36,120 bases of DNA from Clostridiales bacterium (GCA_022775805.1 JALFKB010000076.1:1-36120); one strand, 5' to 3'; positions 24,645-32,550 are shown, counted from the first letter of the stretch. Program-made: numbers and translations. Notes: a model not told the origin generated them from the sequence alone.

Positions 24645-25006
24645 CCTATTTCGATATGTCGTCTGGCAATTTCTCTGGACTGAACCCCCGTAACCACGAT
24701 TTTAACCCGGTTAGGACGTTCCCCCATTACCTTTTCCACATTATCAAATATGTAATTGCGAATTTTCTCTGTTGAATCGTGAATGCTGACACCGAAATTA
24801 ATTACAACATAAACAGTAATATCGACGCCCTCCGGTGTTTCCACAAAAACCACTTCGTCGTTTCCAGGCATTACGCGCTTGTATTTACCTTTGTAGTTCA
24901 ACAGTGAAACCCGCCCGTCACAGGATGCAACAGCATCCTCTACAATCTTTAATATGACGTTTCTTGAGAAACGTATATCTCCCAGTCTGTTTCTTATTTC
25001 CAGCAT
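24641..25006 (-). CDS. Asp23/Gls24 family envelope stress response protein
   Basis: A 121-residue cytosolic protein of the Asp23/DUF322 family (YloU-like). Family marks include the N-terminal GDIRFSRNVILKIVEDAV, the central hydrophobic strand VDITVYVVINFGVSI and the C-terminal VKIVVTGV. These proteins are linked to envelope stress and often to fatty-acid kinase. It directly precedes and overlaps recG. There is no Shine-Dalgarno; a perfect TGN-extended -10 ends 6 bases before the ATG, so the messenger may be leaderless. Confidence 0.88.
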   Translation of the reverse strand: MLEIRNRLGDIRFSRNVILKIVEDAVASCDGRVSLLNYKGKYKRVMPGNDEVVFVETPEGVDITVYVVINFGVSIHDSTEKIRNYIFDNVEKVMGERPNRVKIVVTGVQSREIARRHIEIG

Positions 25007-25012
25007 ATCAGT

Positions 25013-25021
25013 ATTATATCA
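25013..25021 (-). promoter_or_regulatory. Extended -10 promoter giving a leaderless gls24-recG transcript
   Basis: Minus strand TGATATAAT: TGA (25021-25019) plus consensus TATAAT (25018-25013), directly after the rpmB terminator T tract. No clear -35. With the usual 7-base step the +1 is position 25006, the A of the gls24 ATG. Confidence 0.6.
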
Positions 25022-25023
25022 TA

Positions 25024-25050
25024 AAAAAACACCTGCGTCCTGCAGGTGTT
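25024..25050 (-). terminator. Intrinsic terminator after rpmB
   Basis: An 8-bp stem ACACCTGC / GCAGGTGT with a 5-base loop, followed on the minus strand by seven T. It begins 10 bases after the rpmB stop codon. Confidence 0.9.
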
Positions 25051-25059
25051 AAATCCAGA

Positions 25060-25251
25060 TTAGAGGGCACGTTCAACTTTGCCTGATCTGAGGCATCTAG
25101 TGCATACCTTTGCTCTTCTAACTGTTCCATTGTCGTTAATTCTAACAGTCTGGATGTTTGCATTCCACTTTCTTCTGGTGTGTCTGTTTGAGTGGGATAC
25201 ATTGTTTCCGGAAACCTGTCCTTTTCCGCAAATTTCACACTTGTTTGACAT
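25060..25251 (-). CDS. rpmB: 50S ribosomal protein bL28
   Basis: The 63-residue protein begins MSNKCEICGKGQVSGNNVSH and continues with HTRRKWNANIQTVRI. It retains two CxxC zinc-ligand pairs (CEIC and CTRC), the C+ paralogue type. GGAGG lies 8 bases before the ATG at 25251; three upstream in-frame codons are untranslated. It has its own promoter and terminator. gls24 next door is a conserved neighbour. Confidence 0.96.
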   Translation of the reverse strand: MSNKCEICGKGQVSGNNVSHSNRHTRRKWNANIQTVRINDNGTVRRAKVCTRCLRSGKVERAL

Positions 25252-25318
25252 CTCTCGCACCTCCTTGTTTATTTGGTATATTCAGCCTTAGGCATAATTT
25301 CAGACTCGAACATTAGAG

Positions 25319-25347
25319 ATTATAGCACAGTACATTGTCCTATGCAA
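25319..25347 (-). promoter_or_regulatory. rpmB promoter
   Basis: Minus strand: TTGCAT (25347-25342), 17-base spacer ending TGC, perfect TATAAT (25324-25319), also an extended -10. It lies in the gap after nrdG, for which no terminator is visible. Confidence 0.8.
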
Positions 25348-25369
25348 GAAGTATTTTATCATTAAATTC

Positions 25370-25879
25370 TTAACCTTCCCATAAAACAATTTTCATTTCT
25401 TCTCTCGTTCTGTTCATATCGATGACACGCTGATTGGAACTGCCCCTGAACTGCAGATTCAAGTCACGCTTATCCATTATGAATGGACCGTCAATCAGTA
25501 TATCACACATCTCAAGGAGCTCACCGATAGCAGGAGTATCCTCCGCCATTTTCAGAAGCTGCTCCAGTGTATACCCCGTATAGATGGTGATTGTCTTTCC
25601 TCTAGCCTTAACCTCTCTTCCCAGCACTGCAAATCCTTCAGGCTGGCACATGGGCTCTCCGCCGGAAAATGTCATTCCCGACAGCAGAGGATTCTTGTCG
25701 AATTCCTGAAGAATCCTGTCAATTTTAACTTCATTTCCCCCTGCCGGATCGTGAGTTTCGGGATTGTGACATCCCGGGCAACCATGGGGACAGCCCTGAC
25801 AAAAGACCGCAAATCTTATGCCCGGGCCGTCTACTATCGACTCTCTCATTATTCCGGCGATTCTCAATGAATCAGCCAT
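25370..25879 (-). CDS. nrdG: Anaerobic ribonucleoside-triphosphate reductase activating protein
   Basis: A 169-residue radical SAM activase that installs the glycyl radical on NrdD. The cluster motif is CPHGCPGC (CxxxCxxC), preceded by ESIVDGPGIRFAVFCQG. A GGEPM motif for SAM binding follows. The ATG at 25879 sits 6 bases after AGGTG; a GTG three codons earlier is less likely. It follows nrdD by 17 bases and is cotranscribed with it. Confidence 0.95.
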   Translation of the reverse strand: MADSLRIAGIMRESIVDGPGIRFAVFCQGCPHGCPGCHNPETHDPAGGNEVKIDRILQEFDKNPLLSGMTFSGGEPMCQPEGFAVLGREVKARGKTITIYTGYTLEQLLKMAEDTPAIGELLEMCDILIDGPFIMDKRDLNLQFRGSSNQRVIDMNRTREEMKIVLWEG

Positions 25880-25896
25880 CTTATGCACCTCTTTTC

Positions 25897-28251
25897 CTAC
25901 TGAAGCTGTTCAAGCTCCTCACCGCTGTCCATGGTGTGCTTAACACGATCAGCCTCCTCAGCCGATTTGGCATCGTTCCAGTTATCCATTGTGCCCACAA
26001 GATAACCTGTTATCCTTCTTATTCTTTCGAAGCCCACATCACCGTAATCCTCTGTTCTGCCGCAGCATGGACACTCGTTGTTTATGATTCCGGTAAAACC
26101 GCATACAGGATCTCTGTCAACAGGGTGATTGATGGAACCGTAGCCTATTCCGCTCTCCTTCATGCATCTGACAACCTGTTCGAAGGCATCGAGATTCTTT
26201 GTAGGATCTCCGTCAAGCTCGATGTAACTGATGTGTCCTGCATTTGTAAGCGCATGGTAAGGCGCTTCCTTCTTAATCTTCTCGAAGGCATTGATGTTAT
26301 AGTATACAGGAACATGGAAGGAATTAGTGTAGTACTCCCTGTCTGTTACACCCTCGATAACTCCGTACTTGGCTCTGTCTATTCTCACGAAACGACCTGA
26401 CAGACCTTCAGCCGGTGTTGCCAGAAGAGTATAATTGAATCCTGTCTTCTTCGACTCTTCATCAAGCTTCTTTCTCATGAACCCGATTATCTCCAGGCCC
26501 ATTGACTGAGCCTCCATAGATTCACCGTGGTGAACTCCCATAAGAGCCTTCAGACACTCGGCGAGACCAATGAAACCTACGCTGAGAGTTCCGTGTTTGA
26601 GAATCTCGCCCACGGTATCGTCTTCCTTGAGCTTATCGGAATCAATCCATACTCCCTGTCCCATAAGGAATGGGTAGTTCCTGACTTTTTTTGCTGCCTG
26701 AATCTTGTATCTCTCCATGAGCTGATCCATAGCCAGATTGATCTTTCTGTCAAGCTCTTCGAAGAACCAGTCAATATCTCCATGTGCCTTAATGGCAATT
26801 CGCGGCAGATTGATGGATGTGAAGCTGAGATTTCCTCTTCCCCCCACAACCTGTCTTGACGGATCGTAAATGTTTCCTATAACTCTGGTTCTGCAGCCCA
26901 TATATGCAATTTCAGTATTAGGATCGCCTTCCTTGTAATACTGAAGGTTAAACGGAGCATCAATAAATGCGAAATTAGGGAAGAGCCTCTTGGCAGAAAC
27001 CTTCATGGCAAGCTTGAACATGTCGTAGTTCGGATCTTCCGGATTGTAGTTGATGCCCTCCTTTACCTTGAAAATGCTTACCGGGAAGATAGCTGTTTCC
27101 CCGTTACCAAGCCCTGCTTCGATTGCAAGCAGGATATTCTTTATTACAAGTCTTCCCTCAGGAGAAGTATCCGTACCGAAGTTTATGGATGAAAACGGAA
27201 CCTGAGCTCCGGCTCTGGAATGCATGGTGTTGAGATTATGTACAAACGCCTCCATGGCCTGATAAGTAGCCCTGTCAACCTCATCGTTTGCATACTTGGT
27301 AGCCTTCTTCTGGATTGTTGCTATGTACTTTCTGTCAATAAGCTTCTGGAGATACTCTGCCTCGACTTCCTTGTAGCCGTTATCGTCGGCGATAATCGGA
27401 TAGAGATCGTATTTCTCCATTATTTCTCTGCCGATTTCCTTAACCTTGTCAACACCTTCCTCTATATCGAAGAGGAGATTCAGCATTTTGCCAACATTTG
27501 TCCAGTAAAGCTTTCTGAAGGTCTTCACCACGCCGTTCTTCATTCCGTAATCAAAGTCTGCGATACTCTGACCGCCGTGCTGGTCATTCTGGTTAGACTG
27601 AATGGCAATGCAGGCAAGGGCTGAATAGCTCTGAATATCATTAGGTTCCCTCAGGTGACCATGTCCCGTCGAGAATCCGCCCTTAAACAGCTTCTCTATA
27701 TCAATCTGACAGCATGTAGTTGTCAGTGTAAGGAAGTCCATGTCATGAATGTGAATATCTCCCTCCCGGTGAGCCTTGGCATGCTCAGGCTTGAGTACAA
27801 ACATTTCATAGAACTGCTTGGCTCCCTCGGAACCGTACTTGAGCATTGTACCCATAGCGGTGTCGCCGTCGATATTGGCGTTTTCCCGCTTGGTGTCGTT
27901 GTCCTTGGCATCCTTGAAAGTGAGATCCTCATAAGTCTTCATGAGCCTTGTGTTCATGTCCCTTACACGGGTACGCTCAGCTCTGTATAGTATGAACTCC
28001 TTAGCAGTTCTGGCATGACCGTTCTCAATGAGAACCTTCTCTACCGCGTCCTGAATTTCTTCAACAGTAGGAATATCGTTATGACGAACTTCTGTAAGAT
28101 AAAGCTCAACCTGTCTTGCCAGGTAGTTGGAGGTGTCTCTGTCCTGTCCTCCCAGAACTTCCGCTGCCTTATATATCGCATCGGATATCTTGGCAATATC
28201 GAAGTCAACAGTTCTGCCGTCTCTTTTTATTATCTGTTTAATTTCACTCAT
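25897..28251 (-). CDS. nrdD: Anaerobic (class III) ribonucleoside-triphosphate reductase
   Basis: The 784-residue glycyl-radical enzyme makes deoxyribonucleotides from NTPs without oxygen. An N-terminal ATP-cone (about 1-95) gives allosteric control. The ten-stranded barrel follows. A C-terminal zinc site uses Cys in VCGFTGIINNECPCCG, and the radical-site glycine lies in RITGYLVGTMDNWNDAK. The ATG at 28251 follows GAGGG at 7 bases; earlier in-frame codons are leader. It is followed by nrdG. A promoter with NrdR-box-like sequences precedes it. Confidence 0.96.
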   Translation of the reverse strand: MSEIKQIIKRDGRTVDFDIAKISDAIYKAAEVLGGQDRDTSNYLARQVELYLTEVRHNDIPTVEEIQDAVEKVLIENGHARTAKEFILYRAERTRVRDMNTRLMKTYEDLTFKDAKDNDTKRENANIDGDTAMGTMLKYGSEGAKQFYEMFVLKPEHAKAHREGDIHIHDMDFLTLTTTCCQIDIEKLFKGGFSTGHGHLREPNDIQSYSALACIAIQSNQNDQHGGQSIADFDYGMKNGVVKTFRKLYWTNVGKMLNLLFDIEEGVDKVKEIGREIMEKYDLYPIIADDNGYKEVEAEYLQKLIDRKYIATIQKKATKYANDEVDRATYQAMEAFVHNLNTMHSRAGAQVPFSSINFGTDTSPEGRLVIKNILLAIEAGLGNGETAIFPVSIFKVKEGINYNPEDPNYDMFKLAMKVSAKRLFPNFAFIDAPFNLQYYKEGDPNTEIAYMGCRTRVIGNIYDPSRQVVGGRGNLSFTSINLPRIAIKAHGDIDWFFEELDRKINLAMDQLMERYKIQAAKKVRNYPFLMGQGVWIDSDKLKEDDTVGEILKHGTLSVGFIGLAECLKALMGVHHGESMEAQSMGLEIIGFMRKKLDEESKKTGFNYTLLATPAEGLSGRFVRIDRAKYGVIEGVTDREYYTNSFHVPVYYNINAFEKIKKEAPYHALTNAGHISYIELDGDPTKNLDAFEQVVRCMKESGIGYGSINHPVDRDPVCGFTGIINNECPCCGRTEDYGDVGFERIRRITGYLVGTMDNWNDAKSAEEADRVKHTMDSGEELEQLQ

Positions 28252-28261
28252 GATTGGTCCC

Positions 28262-28277
28262 TCACTATATATTGTGT
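28262..28277. promoter_or_regulatory. NrdR box 1 upstream of nrdD
   Basis: TCACTATATATTGTGT matches the NrdR operator pattern ACACwATATATwGTGT at 15 of 16 positions. It lies just upstream of the nrdD ribosome site, downstream of the predicted +1. Confidence 0.7.
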
Positions 28278-28297
28278 TATTTTCGACTCCATTGAAA

Positions 28298-28325
28298 ATT
28301 ATACACAAAATATCCGCACCGTCAA
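28298..28325 (-). promoter_or_regulatory. nrdD promoter with degenerate second NrdR box
   Basis: Minus strand: TTGACG (28325-28320), 16-base spacer, perfect TATAAT (28303-28298). A half-conserved NrdR-like site (ACACAAAATATC, 28303-28314) overlaps the spacer and -10; its start is 41 bases from box 1, about four helical turns, as expected for paired NrdR sites. Confidence 0.65.
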
Positions 28326-28346
28326 TACGCAAACGCACAAAACAGG

Positions 28347-28373
28347 AAAAAACCCCGAATCAATTTCGGGGTT
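28347..28373 (-). terminator. Intrinsic terminator after the GNAT gene
   Basis: A 9-bp stem AACCCCGAA / TTCGGGGTT with a 5-base loop and a T tract on the minus strand, directly past the acetyltransferase stop codon. Confidence 0.9.
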
Positions 28374-28386
28374 AACTGTAATTTTT

Positions 28387-28941
28387 TTATGTATATAACT
28401 TGAAGTATTCCTCACTCAGCATGGACATCAGATTGAGATCGTAATATACACCATCCTTGATACAGGCGTTTCTGGCAACCCCCTCGTCGACAAAGCCCAG
28501 CTTCCTGTAAAGCTTTGCCGCCTTTGCATTTCCTGTGAAATAATCAAGGGTTACCCTCTCCAGTTTCATCTCTTCGAAGAAATGTTTAAGAAGCCCCAGA
28601 AGCACTTCCGTACCCACACCTCTTCCTCTATTGCTGCCTCCAACATAGATTTTAGTGATGTCAAGGGATCTGTAGTGGGGCTCCATCCTCGTTATTATTA
28701 TGCGACCCAGGGGTTCCTTTGTGTTCTTGTCAGTAATGGTCATGTCACGGGAATAACTGCCGTTTCTCAGTTCAAATCCCTCGGTAACTACCTGTTCATA
28801 GGTCCTGCCTTCATCTATGGCGAAGTACTTCACCATTTCCCTGTCCCTCTCCCATTCGGTAAATAATTCATAGTCGCCGAATTCAGCGTCCCTGATAATG
28901 AAATTTTCTGTTATTATTGTTGATTTCATTGATACTTTCAT
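28387..28941 (-). CDS. GNAT family N-acetyltransferase
   Basis: A 184-residue acyl-CoA transferase of the RimJ/RimL-like branch (Acetyltransf_3 type). The pattern starts TENFIIRDAEFGDYELFTEW, with the CoA pyrophosphate loop SNRGRGVGTEVL at about 107-118 and the late GNAKAAKLYRKLGFVDEG motif. The acceptor is unknown: it could be a ribosomal protein N-terminus, an amine or an antibiotic. The ribosome site AGGTG is 10 bases before the ATG, a rather long spacing. It is monocistronic with a strong terminator, and diverges from the lipoprotein gene. Confidence 0.85.
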   Translation of the reverse strand: MKVSMKSTIITENFIIRDAEFGDYELFTEWERDREMVKYFAIDEGRTYEQVVTEGFELRNGSYSRDMTITDKNTKEPLGRIIITRMEPHYRSLDITKIYVGGSNRGRGVGTEVLLGLLKHFFEEMKLERVTLDYFTGNAKAAKLYRKLGFVDEGVARNACIKDGVYYDLNLMSMLSEEYFKLYT

Positions 28942-28985
28942 CTGTTTTTTTCACCTAACTATTACATTTATCTTTTTAACTGATG

Positions 28986-28995
28986 TATAATATCA
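28986..28995. promoter_or_regulatory. Overlapping divergent -10 elements (lipoprotein and GNAT)
   Basis: TATAAT on the plus strand (28986-28991) overlaps a TGA-extended TATTAT on the minus strand (TGA 28995-28993, TATTAT 28992-28987). The same bases may serve both divergent genes. No good -35 is seen for either. Confidence 0.4.
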
Positions 28996-29051
28996 CTTGT
29001 GCAATATCATTATATTAACACTTAGATTACGAGACAAGGAGATTTTGACGC

Positions 29052-30449
29052 ATGAGACGTGTCATACCGTTTATTATTTCAATAACAATGCTGTCTGTTC
29101 TGCTTTTTTCAGGCTGCGGTGAAGTTAACAGGGACAATGAGTTAAAAGAAATGCTTAATGCAAACGAGGATTCACTGGAGGATACCATAACAGAGGACAC
29201 TTGCGATTTCGAGATGTTCTCCGATTATATGAAGACCTGGGCCAAGAGCAGCGATGTTAACCTGGCATTCAGAGGCAGCCACAGCCTTGCAATAGTAAAC
29301 GATGCCACACAGGGTTGCGAAAACGAGCCTTCCGTAACACTGCTCTGCAGCTTCTGCACCACCGATACACAAAGCAGTATCCAGACTGTTGCTACAGCGT
29401 CAACTGCCCTTCTGGGACCGGTAGATCACGGGAAAATCACACTGATTATTACCGAAAACAATGATGGCCGTCACATGGGAATTAATGAGGTACCGAACAG
29501 ATTCATTGCTTCAGACTATCTTATTAATCTTCAGACTTCATCAAGTGACACCATTCTGGTTTCGGGGCCAAAGAATGCAGTCTGCAGCTTCCGCATGAAT
29601 GGCTCAACTGAAGCTCCACGGTACGCCAAGGCATACGAAATCAAAATGACCATGCCGAAATATACTGATCCCTACAACTTTGTAAAGGGCAGCAACTATC
29701 CAAATCCCATCAATACCATAGGATCTCTTTTGGCTAACTCCAAAAGTTCGGGAAAGCTGTTTGACATAGCCTCCTTCACCTGTAATACAAAGGAGGGCTA
29801 CACACCGAATACTGCCACTGCTGTAATAGTAATAGACTCAAACAGCGTTGACAGTATTCTGAGCAAATTCGAAAAGTCTTACAGCGGTGTGGAAGACAAG
29901 TTTGAGAGCCTTGAATCAAATTTTGTATATACAATGACTGAAACCGAGATGCCTGAAACCGTTCTCAGTGACGAAACCAGCAACAATCTCGTCAGCCTCA
30001 TGTATACCTTGAATACAGGAATGTGTTTGCAGGAGGAGGAAACGGGCATCGTTCTGGCCGCATCCTACATTCAGAGCATAGATACTGACAATGGTAATCT
30101 GAGCATGAAGCTGGATTTGAGAACAAGGGGCGAGAGCTATCTTGACAGCATTTCATCAGAATATGAAACGACTGCAGGACTGTGCAACACCGATTACAAA
30201 TGTTTGAAGAAGGGCTATGTATGGCATTCCGCCGAGAAATCAAAACTCGTATCATTCTTCTCATCCACTGTTCCTCTTCTTGAGGGTGACAGCAACATAA
30301 GCCTGAAGAAGTACGAGAATGATGAGATTGCCCCTCGTCTACCCAATCAGGATATGATAATATACACCTTCGAAAAGAATAACCGCAAAACCGTTCTCCA
30401 GAACATCACTCATTTCATTGATCCCGATTCGGCAAAGGAACAGCAGTAA
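29052..30449 (+). CDS. Lipoprotein, probable inactive homologue of PepD (M20C) dipeptidase
   Basis: A 465-residue protein with a lipoprotein signal (MRRVIPFIISITMLSVLLFS) and lipidated Cys22 (FSGC), so it is exported and membrane-anchored. From about residue 50 it follows the layout of aminoacyl-histidine dipeptidases: FSDYMKTWAK; then ATQGCENEPSVTLL, matching the family pattern ATPGYENAPTVILQGHLDMV; then HGKITLIIT, LINL, the lid-domain segment with GYTPNTATAVIVI, and LVSLMYTLNTG. Expected metal and catalytic residues are replaced: His to Ser100, Asp to Cys102, the Glu-Glu pair to Asn136-Asn137, and the LDSEE Asp to Gln161. It is therefore likely a pseudoenzyme, perhaps a peptide-binding or structural protein. 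AAGGAG precedes the ATG by 10 bases. Confidence 0.65.
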   Translation: MRRVIPFIISITMLSVLLFSGCGEVNRDNELKEMLNANEDSLEDTITEDTCDFEMFSDYMKTWAKSSDVNLAFRGSHSLAIVNDATQGCENEPSVTLLCSFCTTDTQSSIQTVATASTALLGPVDHGKITLIITENNDGRHMGINEVPNRFIASDYLINLQTSSSDTILVSGPKNAVCSFRMNGSTEAPRYAKAYEIKMTMPKYTDPYNFVKGSNYPNPINTIGSLLANSKSSGKLFDIASFTCNTKEGYTPNTATAVIVIDSNSVDSILSKFEKSYSGVEDKFESLESNFVYTMTETEMPETVLSDETSNNLVSLMYTLNTGMCLQEEETGIVLAASYIQSIDTDNGNLSMKLDLRTRGESYLDSISSEYETTAGLCNTDYKCLKKGYVWHSAEKSKLVSFFSSTVPLLEGDSNISLKKYENDEIAPRLPNQDMIIYTFEKNNRKTVLQNITHFIDPDSAKEQQ

Positions 30450-30461
30450 CACCAATAAAAG

Positions 30462-30497
30462 AGCTGCCGCGCTTTAAGTATAGCGCAGCAGCTTTTT
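30462..30497 (+). terminator. Bidirectional terminator between the lipoprotein gene and murA
   Basis: Stem AGCTGC-C-GCGCT / AGCGC-A-GCAGCT (one mismatch) with an 8-base loop, followed by TTTTT on the plus strand and by a TCTTTTATT tail on the minus strand. It can end both convergent transcripts. Confidence 0.85.
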
Positions 30498-30544
30498 AGA
30501 TTTTTTGATTTACTGTTATTCTGATTGGTCATCAGTTTCTGTTA

Positions 30545-31816
30545 TTAATCCTCTACCCTTTCGATTAAGGCACCGAGACCTCTCAGCTTATCAACAAAAT
30601 GTTCATACCCTCTATCGATATGGTAAATCTGTGAAACTTCTGTAGTTCCCTCTGCCACCAGACCGGTGAGAACTACGGCTGCTCCGGCTCTAAGGTCGGT
30701 TGCTGCCACCTGGGCGCCCTTAAGCTCTCTATTTCCGGGTATTATGGCACATTTCCCCTCAGTTCTGATGTTTGCACCCATCTTGTTGAACTCGGCAACA
30801 TGCATGAAACGGTTCTCGAAAACCGTTTCCATCACAACACTTGGGCCCTTTGCCACAGTCAGAAGTGCCATGAACGGAGACTGCATGTCCGTTGGAAAAC
30901 CCGGATAAGGCAGTGTTTTGATATCAGTTGATACTATAGGGTTCCTGCTGCCGTCAACGATAACACCCCTGTCAGTTACATCAATCTCAACTCCGCACTC
31001 TCTCAGTTTGGCTATTACTGCCTTGAGATGATCCGGAAGCATGTTTTTTATCAGTATTTTTCCTCCTGTAATTGCCGCACTGACCATGAATGTTCCAGCC
31101 TCTATCCTGTCCGGAATTACATGGTGGGAAACCCCGTGAAGCTTCTCAACACCTTCAATTTTAATTGTTCCGGTACCGGCGCCCTTGATCTTAGCTCCCA
31201 TCTTGTTAAGGAAGCTTGCCAGATCCACTATTTCTGGCTCCTGGGCTGCGTTTTCCAGAACCGTGGTTCCCTCCGCCAGTGCTGCAGCCATGATAATCAC
31301 CTCTGTTGCGCCCACACTCGGAAAGTCCAGATAAATTGTTGCTCCGTGAAGTCTATCTGCCTTTGCATCCACAATTCCCTTCTGCAGGGACTGCTCATCT
31401 ATCTCGGCACCGAGAGCCTTAAGCCCCTTCAGGTGAAGTTCAACAGGTCTCTCTCCTATGGCACAGCCCCCCGGCAGATGGATAAGGGCTCTTCCGCTTC
31501 TCAGAAGCAGTGCCCCAAGAACCAGAATAGATGCTCTCATCATTTTTACCAGATCAAAGGGCGCTTCACTGATTATCTCTCCCTCGGCCTTAACCGTTAC
31601 ACGGTTTTCGTCCAGGTTTTTGCGGACACCTGCTCCCAGACTTTCAAGAAGGCTGCACATCACATCCACATCTCTAAGGGCGGGTACGTCCTTGATGACA
31701 CACTCCTCATCTGTAAGAAGCGTAGCAGCCATAATAGGCAGCACAGCATTCTTGGAACCGCTTATAGTTACTTCGCCTCTCATCGGACCGCTTTTTTTTA
31801 CTAGAAATTTTGCCAC
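30545..31816 (-). CDS. murA: UDP-N-acetylglucosamine 1-carboxyvinyltransferase
   Basis: The 423-residue enzyme transfers enolpyruvate from PEP to UDP-GlcNAc, the first committed step of peptidoglycan synthesis and the fosfomycin target. It has Lys22 in SGSKNAVLP, and the reactive Cys118 in PGGCAIGERP, which predicts normal fosfomycin reactivity; in some phyla this residue is Asp. It starts at a GTG 9 bases after GAGGAG. It follows the abrB-like gene across a terminator-like hairpin, with no clear promoter between them. Confidence 0.96.
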   Translation of the reverse strand: MAKFLVKKSGPMRGEVTISGSKNAVLPIMAATLLTDEECVIKDVPALRDVDVMCSLLESLGAGVRKNLDENRVTVKAEGEIISEAPFDLVKMMRASILVLGALLLRSGRALIHLPGGCAIGERPVELHLKGLKALGAEIDEQSLQKGIVDAKADRLHGATIYLDFPSVGATEVIIMAAALAEGTTVLENAAQEPEIVDLASFLNKMGAKIKGAGTGTIKIEGVEKLHGVSHHVIPDRIEAGTFMVSAAITGGKILIKNMLPDHLKAVIAKLRECGVEIDVTDRGVIVDGSRNPIVSTDIKTLPYPGFPTDMQSPFMALLTVAKGPSVVMETVFENRFMHVAEFNKMGANIRTEGKCAIIPGNRELKGAQVAATDLRAGAAVVLTGLVAEGTTEVSQIYHIDRGYEHFVDKLRGLGALIERVED

Positions 31817-31835
31817 TGCTTTCTTCTCCTCATGT

Positions 31836-31865
31836 AAAAAAAGGGCAATAACTTGCTCCTTTTTT
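31836..31865 (-). terminator. Terminator-like hairpin between the abrB-like gene and murA
   Basis: AAAAAAGG-GCAA-TAAC-TTGC-(T)-CCTTTTTT: a 12-bp A/T-based stem with one bulged T, flanked by A and T runs, so it is potentially bidirectional. It ends 20 bases before the murA GTG. Confidence 0.65.
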
Positions 31866-31894
31866 GTCTTCGTGTTAATCTTAATCTTTAATCC

Positions 31895-32137
31895 TTATAA
31901 GCTCTGCAGCTCCTTAATGCACTTGCCGCAAACGTTCTTGCCGTGAACCTGCTTAACATCGTCCGAGCTGCCGCAGAAAATGCATGCAGGCTGATATTTC
32001 TTCAGCATGATTGATTCTCCATCCACATAGATTTCCAGCGGATCTCTAATATCAATATTCAAAGTTCTTCTAAGTTCAATAGGAAGAACTATTCTGCCAA
32101 GCTCATCAACTTTTCTCACAATTCCTGTAGCCTTCAT
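31895..32137 (-). CDS. AbrB/SpoVT-type transition-state regulator with zinc-ribbon tail
   Basis: The 80-residue protein has an N-terminal swapped-hairpin DNA-binding domain (MKATGIVRKVDELGRIVLPIELRRTLNI, about 1-50). A short C-terminal CxxC-x(15)-CxxC element (CIFC...CGKC, about 53-75) probably binds zinc. AbrB proteins are global regulators of growth-phase transitions. The ATG at 32137 is spaced correctly after AAAGGAG. The gene lies in the yaa/yab-like cluster where B. subtilis has abrB, but the zinc tail is a clostridial trait, so I do not assign the symbol. Confidence 0.88.
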   Translation of the reverse strand: MKATGIVRKVDELGRIVLPIELRRTLNIDIRDPLEIYVDGESIMLKKYQPACIFCGSSDDVKQVHGKNVCGKCIKELQSL

Positions 32138-32177
32138 CATTACTCCTTTCAGCATTTCCCTGAGGAAAAATGGTATA

Positions 32178-32513
32178 TTACTTCGCCTTGTCCGCTTCCT
32201 TTGACATCATTCCCTTTATTGATGCCACGGACTTGGCAATACTCGCAATAGCAGATACAACGCTCTGGTTTCCCTTTAATGCATCAGATATTCCCGATAC
32301 AGAGCCGGATATGTTCGATATTATCTCGTTAACATCCTGACTTCTCTCCGAGGCAATACCCGAAACAACCTCTACATCCTCAAGGATTCTATTTGTATGC
32401 TCCAGTGTAACCATAAGCTTTCTTATCATAAGAATGGCATATACAACCATGATGATAAGCGCAATCAGGAGCAGGACAATGCATAATGCCTTAATATCAA
32501 TAGTTACATTCAT
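32178..32513 (-). CDS. Small single-pass membrane protein, DUF948-like
   Basis: 111 residues with one hydrophobic helix at about 9-31 (ALCIVLLLIALIIMVVYAIL). The following soluble part is predicted helical (HTNRILEDVEVVSG...) and rich in Ser and Ile with a heptad-like pattern, ending in a Lys-rich tail. This layout resembles DUF948 proteins of unknown function. GGAAGGA precedes the ATG. It is placed between trmN6-like and abrB-like genes; a role at the membrane is all that can be inferred. Confidence 0.75.
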   Translation of the reverse strand: MNVTIDIKALCIVLLLIALIIMVVYAILMIRKLMVTLEHTNRILEDVEVVSGIASERSQDVNEIISNISGSVSGISDALKGNQSVVSAIASIAKSVASIKGMMSKEADKAK

Positions 32514-32550
32514 GATAAATCCTTCCTTTTTCGTATATTATATTATGACA

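Noticed and set aside
23466-24683. Open frame of 405 codons on the plus strand
   Set aside because: It lies wholly antisense to recG, has no ribosome site and its sequence shows no family features; long antisense frames are expected in this codon-biased gene.
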